Assembly (NCBI GenBank): GCA_014529385.2
Contig: CM043942.1
Coordinates: 34,556,469-34,620,468 of the forward strand
Length of the DNA: 64,000 nucleotides
Direction of reading: 5' to 3'
Source of the DNA: Adiantum capillus-veneris
Lineage: Eukaryota; Streptophyta; Polypodiopsida; Polypodiales; Pteridaceae
Shown: positions 54,906-64,000 of the stretch, in pieces
Layout: each line of letters begins with the position of its first letter
Position numbering within the stretch: the stretch's first letter is position 1
Notes under the pieces: generated by a model
Databases searched by the model: none
Told to the model about the DNA's origin: nothing
Seen by the model: only the letters and a program-made list of their open reading frames with translations
Program-made: the position numbers and the translations under genes

Positions 54906-56279
54906 GTGGATCCCAAAAGTCAAAAACCCAAAGATGTATGTATGTATGTGTGCGTGCATGAGGCTGATCTTGATTGGTACTTTGATAGTGGTGCTTCCAA
55001 GCACATAACATCATGTAAGAAGTTTTTTGTATCCTTGCAAGATGTGCCAAAGGGGGGGCATGTTGTTTGTGAAAATAATGCCTCTTATCCTATCATTGGA
55101 GTTGGGAACATAAATCTTACGGCTACAAATGGGGGTGTTGTGACTCTCAAGAATGCATTGTACGTACTGGGTATAAAGAAGAACTTGCTTTCGGTTCCTA
55201 CTATTGCCTCTTTAGGACTTCATGTACATTTTGTGGATGACAAATGTATGGTTCATGACTTTAGCAATGGTGATGTTATTGTTATGTCCATCTTGTTATG
55301 CAATGGCTTGTATCGTATGGATACTTATGAGAGACATGCATCAAATGCCTTGCTTGTTTGTGTTTGTACTCCTTCTATGGCTGAAACAGAGTTATGGCAT
55401 GCACGTTTTGGTCATTTAAACTTCAATATCTTGCTCTATTTACAAAAGCGTAATATGGTGGTTCGTTTGCCCACACGTGGCTCCATTGAGAAGCATGCAT
55501 GTGAAGGTTGTATACTTGGCAAAATGCATCGTGCCTCTTTTCCCAAGGATGGTTCCATTCATGATACACAAAAATTACACCTTGTACACAGTGATGTATG
55601 TGGTCCTGTGAAGACTCCATCTTTTGGAAAGTATGTATATTTTGTTAGCTTCATTGATGATGCTACTCGCCATACTTGGGTGTATCCATTGAAAGCTAAG
55701 AACGAACTTTTTACATGCTTTAAAATCTTTGTGGCTATGGCTGAAAATTTCAGGGGCAATAAGCTTATTACTCTTCACACAGATCGTGGTGGGGAATACA
55801 TGTCGCATGAGTTTAATGCTTTCCTTTGTGACAAAGGTATTATGCATCAATGTAGTGTGCCATATACACCTCAACAAAATGGTGTTGCCGAGTGTAAAAA
55901 TCGTACTCTTTTAGAAATGGCTCGTTGTATGGTTAAGGGAAAGCATCTTCCTGACAAGTTCTGGATGGAAGCGCTCATGTGTGCAAACTATGTTTTGAAT
56001 AGGAGTCTGACTAAAGCTTTGAGAGTTGTTACACCTTATGAGGCTTGGAATGGTCGGAAGCCAATGGTGAGTCACATGCGTGTGTTTGGTTGCTTGGCAT
56101 ATTCTCTTGTGCCTTCACAGCAACGTCACAAACTGCAAGACAAGGCTATAAAATGTATCTTTGTGGGGTATAGTGCTGAAAGTAAGGGCTACAACTTGTA
56201 TCATCCATTGACGGACAAGATTGTTGTAAGTCGTGATGTGGTATTTGCTGAAAAATCAGATCATCCCTTGCTTGAATGA
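54906..56279 (+). CDS. Ty1/copia element D, protease and integrase
   Basis: About 457 codons without a stop. Protease loop WYFDSGASKHIT (about 54978-55013). Pre-integrase zinc region with LWHARFGHLN and CEGCILGK. Integrase core: Asp in LVHSDVCGP, Asp in TLHTDRGGEY and Glu in NGVAECKNRT, the full triad. Then TPYEAWNGRKP, FGCLAY and the usual end VVFAEKSDHP. Gag and the 5' LTR are missing. The first 20 or so residues come from the CA-rich junction and are not part of the original protein, so the ATG at 54906 is not a true start. Confidence 0.88.
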   Translation: MDPKSQKPKDVCMYVCVHEADLDWYFDSGASKHITSCKKFFVSLQDVPKGGHVVCENNASYPIIGVGNINLTATNGGVVTLKNALYVLGIKKNLLSVPTIASLGLHVHFVDDKCMVHDFSNGDVIVMSILLCNGLYRMDTYERHASNALLVCVCTPSMAETELWHARFGHLNFNILLYLQKRNMVVRLPTRGSIEKHACEGCILGKMHRASFPKDGSIHDTQKLHLVHSDVCGPVKTPSFGKYVYFVSFIDDATRHTWVYPLKAKNELFTCFKIFVAMAENFRGNKLITLHTDRGGEYMSHEFNAFLCDKGIMHQCSVPYTPQQNGVAECKNRTLLEMARCMVKGKHLPDKFWMEALMCANYVLNRSLTKALRVVTPYEAWNGRKPMVSHMRVFGCLAYSLVPSQQRHKLQDKAIKCIFVGYSAESKGYNLYHPLTDKIVVSRDVVFAEKSDHPLLE

Positions 56280-57054
56280 AAAATGCAGCCAACTATTGGG
56301 TCACAAGATATGTTTGATACGCTCATGCCTTTGTTTCAAAGTGGTGCTTTGGATAACGACCATGTAGACCAGCCAAGTGAGGTTTAAAGAGCTGAAAATT
56401 TGCATCAAAACTTGGTTGAAAATCAGGACGAGGTTTAGCCCATTGATGATACAAAAGTTGATGATGTATTGCATGAGGAACGCACTTCTATCAGGGATGC
56501 ACAAGTAATGCCGAGATGGCTGAAGCAAACTTTACAAGATAGTAAGTTGAGTGCTCCTTTGCATGGTAGAACAAGATCATCTACTCGCCATGCATCAAGT
56601 GATTTTGTGGATGTATCTCTCATTGCAATAGCATGTAATGAAGAGACACTATCGTTTGAAGATGCATGTGAAAATGCGGAATGGATGGTTGCTATGCAAG
56701 CAGAATTGGATTCAATTTCCAAGAATGGTACTTTGGGAGTTATGTGACTTGCCTAGGGTAAGAATGCAATTGGTACTAAGTGGGTTTACAAGCTTAAGGG
56801 AAAGTCTGATGGTAGTATTGACCGCTACAAAGCGAGACTTGTTGCAAAAGGTTATGCACAACAATATGGCATTGACTATGAGGAGACTTTTGCACCATCC
56901 ATACTGTGGTTGCATTGGCTATTCATCTTGGTTGGAAAGTGCATCAATCGGATGTGATAACTGCCTTTTTGAATGGTGAATTACACAGAGAGGTTTATGT
57001 CAAACAACCTCCGGGTTTTTCCATTAAAGGAATGGAGCATAAAATATGTCGCGT
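56280..57054 (+). pseudogene. Copia element D, RT start, cut by element E
   Basis: After the stop at 56277 the linker and RT go on in several frames: RTRSSTRHASSDF, then [41 protein letters not shown] and the ITAFLNGELH/VYVKQPPGF blocks. The coding match stops at HKICR (57050), exactly where the LTR of E begins. The rest of D, if it exists, lies beyond E. Confidence 0.8.
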
Positions 57055-57876
57055 TGTCGTGCTGTGACACGTACATAGTGGGAACGCATGCTACAAGATC
57101 TATCTTGCCATTTTTTAGATACATAATTATCTTTTCTATAATGTACATATGCATATTTAAGTATAATAATAAGCCTTCTATCTCATCCTATTATTTTTCT
57201 CAAGGGTATCCTATTCTTACTTTACCATTAGAAAATACTATGGGAAAAGCATCAATAGCTCTGCCTCTTTAACTTGGGCCAAAAAACATTTATTCTTTAT
57301 TTCTACTATCTCATTATCATCTCACATCCTAGTTAGATCCTATATCTAGGGTAAACTCCAATATATATATATTCTATATATTTTTCATATTTTTCTTATA
57401 TTTCTTTTTAAATAGCTACTAGGAGGGAATCAAATCCTAGTGGGACACTAGGTGGCATGATTTCAAAGATACACTTATTTTAATGCATTATTGCAAGCAT
57501 GATTACAAAACTTTGTCAAGGAGCAATGTCATGCTTTCATATGGCATGAGGTGTCCTTTGGAACTAAATGAAAGTCTAGGCTAAGGCGACCATGGGAAGA
57601 TTTTTGCTGCCAAAAATGGACCCTATTTTGATGAATTTTTTACACAAGGTTCCAATCCGAATTGGAAAATGATTTTAAAATAAAATTGTAGCTAATGAGT
57701 TGAAGTTTCTGCCCACATTTTTACTTTTTTATTTGGAGCCACGGTTGAGGAGATATGATCAAAATACTGGACCCCAGTCTGCCCACATCATGCAGGGACA
57801 GCTCATTTCCAACTTTTCCAATTCCTATTCACACTGGCTCCTCTCTTCTTGTGTAAATCCTTGGGGGTTCCCTTCA

Positions 57877-57884
57877 CCTATAAA
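57877..57884 (+). promoter_or_regulatory. TATA box of the E LTR
   Basis: TATAAAAG in CACCTATAAAAGGGGA, about 1.2 kb before gag. The leader downstream has many possible splice sites. Confidence 0.6.
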
Positions 57885-58429
57885 AGGGGACCTCTTCTTC
57901 CTTGAAAAGGAACTCAAGCATTCAAGCCATTGATGAGAGGAATTCTTGAGGGAGTGAGTAGTAATGCCTAATTGTACTTAGCCCCATTAACATAAGCCCA
58001 AGCCTACACTTTCTCCTAGAGGAAGACTAGCCATTCTTATACGCTATCCTTGGAAGATCAACTCTAATCAAAGAAGGTGTTGTACTTGGTGTATCAATCA
58101 ACGTTGAATTCTCCTATCTTCTTCTCTCTCCCATCAAGAATGGTGCCGAAGGGTTTCAAGTAAGATGTTTTCTACATTGATATTTTCTTGATTTCTTGTT
58201 GTTTTCATTTTCATCTCTAATCCAACATATATATACGTATCTAATCGCATATCCTTAACCAAATCTATATCTGTCATTCTTAGTAATTCATCCTCTCTAG
58301 GTTCTCTTTGCTACAGGTACATCTCTCCCCGCAGTATCCTTATTGCCTACGGGCAAGAATAGGGCTTGGGAGGGAAACTTCTCATCTCTTCACTTCTCTC
58401 ATATCTACATTTAACACATACTATCCTAG

Positions 58430-58857
58430 ATGAATAACCCACATGATGATCATTTCTATCACTTTCACTTTGTACGATCTATTAGAATTAACGTATGGAT
58501 TAGACGAAAAATACACTTTCAACAACGTATAGTGTTTCTCTTTGGCCCAGAAAGGCTTAATGAAATACTTCTATCACCGGATCCCATCATACTATCTCTC
58601 ATATACTATAACTTTTCTTTTGACGTAAGCGTAGTTATCTTGCTATGAACCAAGAGGATTTGTACACACAATTAATCCCAATCACTAGACAAAATATATA
58701 TATTATGGTAAGCACAAAACTACAATTCCAAAGAACAATTTGTAGCCTATTTGGTCAGCCAAGATTGAATTCCATTAACTCATCTATTAACCCTTTCATA
58801 TTACCCATGATACGATATGACCATAGCCTTGATGTTTTCATTTTCGTATTGTTTTGA
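58430..58857. repeat. Diverged tandem duplication of about 213 bp in the E LTR
   Basis: The two adjoining halves give parallel translations (HFQQRIVFLFGPERLN against QFQRTICSLFGQPRLN, then DVSVVILL against DVFIFVLF). They are open from 58430 and 58645, but I take them for LTR sequence and not a gene. Confidence 0.55.
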
Positions 58858-59064
58858 CATTCTCTTTTGTGTTCTTTCTTTGTGTGTGTGAGTGCAAGAG
58901 AGAAAGAGTGAGTCTTCTTTGATTGTACTTCTTTCCAAACCCTAGTCTTCATGGCATCTATGGTTTAACTCCTTCATATAGTTTTTGTTGAGTTCTCTCA
59001 CAAACTCTCACAGAAATAAGCCCGGTGCTTTCCTGGAAAGACCGCAAATTTCTCGACATATTTT

Positions 59065-59082
59065 TGGTGAACCCGACGCGAA
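59065..59082 (+). promoter_or_regulatory. Candidate primer-binding site of E
   Basis: TGGTGAACCCGACGCG, six bases after the LTR end. It is not the tRNA-Met site used by A and C. I cannot name the tRNA with certainty. Confidence 0.45.
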
Positions 59083-59111
59083 ACTTCCGCGGTGAGAATT
59101 TGTGGGTAACC

Positions 59112-61484
59112 ATGGGTGATCATGTTGAGCAACAGGGTATGCATTTTGACCCATCAACAATGCAAATGTTTCAAGCATTTGCAATGTTCATGCAACAACA
59201 ACATGCCACTGAAAGAAGGGAGATTTCAGCAACAAAGGCCATACAAGCGGTCGTCAACAGAATGGATCAAGTCAATGGCAAAGATGTAACCAAGTACTTA
59301 CGCGAGTATGTGAAGGAGATGGAGCTGCATCGCATGTCAGAAGGTGAGATGATTCAAAGCTTTGAGCTAGTTGTTGCTCCAGAAATTAGGGAGCATGTTA
59401 GGGAAATTAAAGATGGGCATGGGAGAAATTGGGAAGAACTCAAAGTAGCTTTAAAGGAGGAATATTTCATGGAGGACTCGGAGAGACTGACCAAAAGGAA
59501 ATTCTTAGAATGGGTAGAGCCAAAGCAAGGACTATCAATAACAGAGCTACTTAGGGAATTTGAGCGACGCTATGCATAACTCACAAGGACAGAAAGAGAC
59601 ACAATAGATGCAGAGAAGAAAGATCTTTTGTTACAAGTTGCAGGTAAAGAGTTTCAGGAAAATTTGGAGCTTCTTCTTGAAGATAAAGATGCTGAGCAAG
59701 GACTAAAGACCGACTGGAATGAGGTTGAAGGTGCTGTCTCACTGCTTGCCAAACGACAAAGAAGAAGGGACAAGATGGTAGTAAACACTACAAGTCCTTC
59801 CACCTCAACTTCTGACAAAATGGTAAAGCCTACTTTTATCGCTCCTAAGTTTGATGAGTCCATGCTAGATGAGCTTGTGAAGGGAATGCGTGACTTGAAG
59901 GTGAAGCTTGCAAAGCTTGAAGAAAAAGGCCAACCATTAGGTCCACTTCCTAGGCAAAGACAACAGCCCAAAGAAGGGTTTGTTAATAGATGTATTTGGT
60001 GTGATAGTACAGACCATGTAAGAAGAGATTGTGATTATTTTAGTGATGCTTTGTCAAAAGATGTTGTCTTTTTTAAGGATGGTAAAATCCACTTAAGAGA
60101 GACAGGTCTACCCTTGAGAACTAACTTTGGGAAGGGGGGAATGCAAACCTTAGTTGAAGATATGGCAACTAAGCATGTCACCTCTTCAGTTGAGGCAGCT
60201 ACTTATGGAGTAAAAATTGAACATTTTTGTGATGAAGAGGTGAGTGACCATCATGGTCAAATTTGGCTAAATGTCATGCAATTAGCTAAAAAGGGAAAGC
60301 TTACAAAAGATATTCTACATGAAGCAGGTGATTGCATATGTCTAGAAAAAGGATGGAATGATCCAGTGGACTCATTGTCAGTGCATGCCTACATTACAAA
60401 ATGCCAACAAAATGAGGCAATTGTAGAAGAGAAGCGCAGACGTGAGAATGCTGATGAAGGACCATCAAGAAGAGCTTCTAGAAGTGGGGGAAGAAGCGAC
60501 TCAATGCCTTCTCAAACACCCTCAACACAAGGAGCATCTCCACCTGAAGTACTCATGGAGGAGTCTACAACAGGAAAGAAGAAAGAGCCAACAAAAGGTA
60601 AGACAAAAGGCCCAACTTATAAACTACAATCTGATATTGAGGTTGCTACAGATTTAAAGAAATTCTTGGAGGAAAGGATCTTGAATAGCAAGATTGAGTT
60701 TACTCTGGGAGAAGCTCTTGGCATTGCAAAGCGTGAATTCCATGAGGAGATCATTGACATCATCAAGAGGAAGAGGCAAACCCTTGTTGAAGTTTCTCAT
60801 CCACAGGTTGAAGGGGAAACCTCGAAGACACAAGGGATGCAACTGCAAAATAAGGAGAATGATGGATCTGTGGTAGGATGCTACCAATCTAGTGGGAGAG
60901 TGAAGCAAGTGCATTTCTCAAATGATGATGAAGAAGTTGAAGATATTCCTAGGAGGTACTATTCAGGAAGTCATTGGGCAAGGGCTACTACAAAAACTTT
61001 GGTCAAGGTAGGTGATCTTGAAGAGCCATTTGTTGCCTTGATTGACCATGGTTCAGAAATAAACATAATGTCAAAGAGTCTCTACAACAAGTGCAAATGG
61101 CCGATAGACAGAGATCATGGATGGATGGTAAAAGTGGCAAACAATTCATCCGGTGAATTGTATGCAGCATGTCCAGGTGTGAAGGTAACAATAGGTGATG
61201 TAAAGATTGAACAAAACTTCTTTGTACAGGATACATCTTCATATCATCTCATCCTTGGACAACCCTACATTGTGGGAGTTCGAATGGAAACAAAGGTAAT
61301 GGATGATGGTTTAGCATATGCTAGGATACGTAGCAAAGATGGTAAACGAGCTGTCCAATTTCTCACAGTTTGTGTAAACCATGAAAGAAATCGTGACAAC
61401 CTCAGAGAACATCCTCTACCAAAGGTGAGAAAAGAGTTTCATGATCATAGAGAAATGATGGGTTTTGGCCAAGTACCATTGTAA
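59112..61484 (+). pseudogene. Element E gag and protease, split by one stop
   Basis: Start chosen at the ATG at 59112 (MGDHVEQQGMHFDP); the frame is open upstream into the leader. The gag-like domain (59200-59570) ends at a TAA (59577), then the same frame family resumes at 59628 to 61484. CCHC knuckle CIWCDSTDHVRRDC (about 59994-60035). Lys/Glu/Ser-rich linker. Retropepsin region: ALIDHGSEINIMS (about 61036-61074) with His in the DTG/DSG position, and HLILGQPYIVG. The DHG loop is unusual for plant Ty3 elements I know but occurs in some fungal and other lineages; that recollection is not checked. Apart from the TAA it is well preserved. Confidence 0.75.
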
Positions 61485-61561
61485 AGCGGGATTGCAGTGG
61501 TACAGAAAGAAAAAGGGTCTCTCCTGATCCAAAAATAGGTGAAGCTTTTTCAACGAGCTCC

Positions 61562-62023
61562 TTGGTAACAAAGAATGGATCAGTATGTTTTACAAAACTT
61601 GAATATTTGAAGAGATGTGAGAGGCAATATGTGCATAATGTACAAATAGGCATGAAAAAGAGTGGGTTGCTAGAGCCTACTGAAAATGTTTTGGGTTTGT
61701 GTGAACAAGTTTCTTTTGTAGATACTATGGGTGAGCTTGATGCTATAATGGGGTCTAATTTTCATCTTGAAAATGAAGTTGTGGAAGTTTGCTCTATGGA
61801 AATGTATCAAGTAATAGAAGCCTTTAAAGAAAGCCAAACAGTTGGCCCAGAAGTCCATATTGAAACTATATACAAGAGTGTAGCAAAGAAGGTGAAACCA
61901 ATAGCTTCACCCTTACCACCCAACAACAGAGAAAAGATTGAGCAGGCTTCTTTACAACCAAGTTTGAGGAATCCTAAAAGGATTGGGCATACCTTCACAA
62001 AGGAGTCTTTCCAAGACTTGTAG
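61562..62023 (+). pseudogene. Element E linker between protease and RT
   Basis: About 153 codons without a known domain, between the protease stop (61482) and a TAG (62021) just before RT. It ends GHTFTKESFQDL, with RT continuing directly after the stop. Probably part of the original polyprotein. Confidence 0.5.
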
Positions 62024-62074
62024 ATTGGTCGCAAGGAGTTTCTAACACAGGAGGAGACAAAGTGCTTCAAAGAA

Positions 62075-63640
62075 ATGCTTTCAAAGCATGGTAAGGCTTT
62101 TGCATTTGAGCCACATGAGATAGGATGTGTTGATCCTTCTATTGTAGCTCCTATGGTAATTTTCACAATACCGCATGTGCCTTGGAATCTGCGGCCTATT
62201 CCGGTTCCAAAGGCTCATTTGCCAAAGTTAGTAGAGCTACTGAATGAGAAAATCAAAATGGGAATCTTGGAGCCTTCTTGTGCTCCATACTCAAACAGGT
62301 GGTTCACAGTTCCGAAGAAGAATGGTTCTCTACGCTTCATCCAAGATATGAAACCAGTGAACAAGGTGACAATTAGAAATGTAGGTATAGGTCCAATTGT
62401 GGATGAGTTTGCAGAGGCATTTGTAGGGAGGGCAATCTACTCAATGGGGGATCTCTACTCAGGGTATGATCAATTTCAGCTTGCAATCGAAAGCAGAGAC
62501 TTGACAACCATGAGGACACCTTTGGGTTTGGTAAGGATGTGTACCTTGCCACAGGGAGCAACCAACTCAGTTGCACATATGATGAATGGGATGAATAAGG
62601 TCTTACGTGACTTTATTTCTCAAATCACAATGCCCTTCATTGATGATTTGCCTATTAAAGGATGTGAAGAAAGTGACAAAGATGAAGCTTTGGATCTCAA
62701 GGGATGTCGCAGGTTTGTGGTAAATCACATAAATGATTGTGATAAAATTTTGTCTAGGTTGGAAGAAGTGAATCTTACATTGTCAGGGAAAAAGTCTATG
62801 TTTGGTGTCAATGAAGTACTTATTGTGGGGCACATGTGTGGGCCATATGGTAGGAAACCTTGTCCAACAAAGGTAGATTCCATCCAAAGAATGAAAGAAA
62901 CGTGCACTAGCATCACTGAGGTTAGAAGGTTTCTGGGAGCATGTGTCTTCTATGTTATTTGGATTCCACATTATGCACATGTAGCTGATCCTCTTTATCA
63001 GATTCTTAGAAAGAATAAGAAGTTTAAATGGACAGAAGCACATGTAAAATCCATGAAAAAGCTAAAGGAGTTGCTCCAATCAGCAAGAACTTTGAGAAAG
63101 GTAGACTATGAGTGTCAAAGGCCAGTAATTGTGACAGTAGACACCAGTCCTACAGGGATTGGATGGGCAATAGGGCAAGATGACAAAGAAGGACACAGGT
63201 ATTTGGTAAGATTTGGAGCAAAGGTGCTAAGTGCTCGCCAAAGAAACTATCCACAGATAAAGAGAGAGTTATGGGGTATGGTTACAGCCTTGAAAAGTGG
63301 GAAAGAGTACCTAATTGGTGCATGTGTGGTTGTAGAAATAGATTGTCTACAACTTCTTGGGATGATTACAAGCTGCTCAACTCCATACATTGCTATGTTG
63401 CGGTGGATTGCCTACATTAAGTCCTTAAATCCTGAGTTTAAGCACATTGCAGGTAAAGACAATACAGTGGCAGATATGCTATCAAGGGCAAGGTATGAAG
63501 ATGAGTCACAAATGATTGACGAGGGAGATGATGTAGGCACAAAGTTCTATTCTATCTCTCATGTCAAAGGTAACAATGTCTGCATGACTAATCTACTTGA
63601 ATCATTCTTGAAAGAGTTTTATCCATCATTCTTACAAGTC
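62075..63640 (+). CDS. Element E reverse transcriptase and RNase H
   Basis: About 520 codons without a stop. RT motifs: PVPKAHLPKL, WFTVPKKNGSLRFIQD, YSGYDQFQLA, MCTLPQGATNS and FIDDLPIKG (about 62637), the catalytic block with Phe instead of Tyr. Connection: FLGACVFYVIWIPHYAHVADPLY. RNase H: VTVDTSPTGIGWAIG (Asp, about 63130), then AGKDNTVADMLSR. The LPQGATNS form and the FIDD block set it apart from the Tat/Athila-like and chromovirus elements in this window. No integrase follows: the frame runs on to 63658, but the last 20 or so residues overlap the H3-like exon on the other strand. Confidence 0.82.
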
Positions 63641-63881
63641 TATCAGATATCTCCTTGACAACTCTCATGAAAGAGAGCTTTGGAATCAGTAGACAAGTAG
63701 ACTTTTGTGCTTTTCTTATTTCTCTTAGGGATTTCACCTGATAATTCAATATTTTTCTGGCATTGGGCCTCTGACGAGGTAGTGGAGGGGGTGCTTTCTC
63801 TGCATCTTTCTCAGCATCATCTATTTCTGGATCAGTTGGGGCTTGGTAGACCTTCCTTGCAGTTTGCTTATTCCTCGCCAT
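63636..63881 (-). CDS. Histone H3-like (CENH3-like) first exon
   Basis: From the ATG at 63881 to a GTAAGA donor at 63635: 82 codons, phase 0. The first ten residues, MARNKQTARK, copy the H3 tail with Asn for Thr-3. The following tail is unlike H3 (acidic, then Pro-rich). The end is an H3 alpha-N region: SLREIRKAQKST, LLIPKLSFMRVVKEI. LLIP and FMRVV are nearer to plant CENH3 than to canonical H3, which reads LLIRKLPFQRLV. The rest of the histone fold should lie to the left, where only element E is seen, so this is a gene cut by E or a captured fragment. A seven-codon extension upstream (MVCSFTQ) is less likely to be used. If real, it would mark centromeres. Confidence 0.55.
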
Positions 63882-63900
63882 TTGGGTAAAAGAACACACC

Positions 63901-64000
63901 ATGCGATAGACGCGTCAGCCACAACCTTCAAGATGTTTCTATCGCGCTGTGTGAAGAGAAGGGTGACAACAACACGACGCGATAGAAGGGTGACCCTGGC
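63901..64000 (-). promoter_or_regulatory. Upstream region of the H3-like exon, small repeats
   Basis: GCGATAGA occurs at about 63903 and 63979, and its complement TCTATCGCG at about 63938, so hairpins are possible. GAAGGGTGAC occurs twice (about 63958 and 63986). No TATA box is seen before the window ends. Confidence 0.35.

Larger units (their letters stand above)
57055..59058 (+). repeat. 5' LTR of element E, 2004 bp
   Basis: It starts TGTCGTGCTG and ends TTTCTCGACA, so TGTCG and CGACA are perfect inverted ends. A TATA box lies at 57877. The right part contains a tandem duplication. A primer-site-like sequence and gag follow. The 3' LTR is not in the window, so the target duplication cannot be tested. 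Confidence 0.7.

Noticed and set aside
55423-55877. Minus-strand ORFs opposite the copia integrase
   Set aside because: Shadows of a strongly conserved plus-strand frame with clear integrase motifs.
63588-63902. H3-like frame read as a complete 104-residue protein
   Set aside because: The part after codon 82 reads through a GTAAGA donor into sequence unlike any histone, and the seven codons before MARN are not histone-like.

Overview
This is a stretch of a plant nuclear genome, probably a large repeat-rich one. The signs are: GT-AG introns in several genes, a plant-type FCP1-like phosphatase gene, Ty3/gypsy and Ty1/copia LTR retrotransposons with tRNA-Met primer sites, a SWIM-type (MULE/FAR1-like) transposase, and long GA and CA microsatellites. 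I cannot name the species. No tRNA, rRNA, CRISPR or bacterial-type feature was found. Three stretches look like host genes: an FCP1-like phosphatase gene (+, 53-2099), an unrecognised two-exon gene (-, 2328-3770), and a histone H3/CENH3-like first exon (-, 63636-63881). A fourth host-like stretch is a broken multi-exon gene (-, 20308-22231). Everything else is mobile DNA. Element names X, A, B, C, D, E and F are mine.

Left part (4.06-37.1 kb). Two copies of one long Ty3/gypsy family, X, lie in opposite orientation: X1 (+, about 4063-16247) and X2 (-, about 37107-27511). In both the order is integrase, then a retropepsin-like domain, then a basic ORF, a non-coding spacer, a charged accessory ORF, the polypurine tract and the LTR. 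RT and RNase H precede the integrase in X1. The integrase has two zinc-binding (H2C2) domains in tandem. The RNase H of X1 is split by a 2985-bp solo LTR (5882-8866) with a perfect 5-bp target duplication. Between X1 and X2 lie two diverged copies of a SWIM-domain transposase (about 16.6-18.7 and 23.4-27.4 kb), a copia fragment F (-, 18858-20283), the broken multi-exon gene, and a GC-rich minisatellite.

Right part (37.1-63.6 kb) is a nest. Ty3/gypsy element A (primer site 38753, gag 39168, RT from 40982) is cut at 41158 by insertion B. B is cut by a structurally complete chromovirus, C (41849-52528, LTRs of 2786 and 2780 bp, TSD GCATG). A resumes at about 53822 and stops at CA arrays, where a copia element D (54906-57054) begins. 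D is cut by Ty3-like element E (LTR 57055-59058, gag-protease, RT-RNase H to about 63.6 kb). The H3-like exon lies antisense at the broken 3' end of E.

The most unusual observation concerns C. Its LTR carries a short gag-start exon between the TATA box and the LTR end, followed by a splice donor; an in-phase acceptor lies after the primer-binding site. A diverged relative, the solo LTR inside X1, keeps the same exon, phase and donor. This suggests that Gag is made from a spliced RNA from which the primer-binding site has been removed. Nearly all transposon genes here carry stops or frameshifts.
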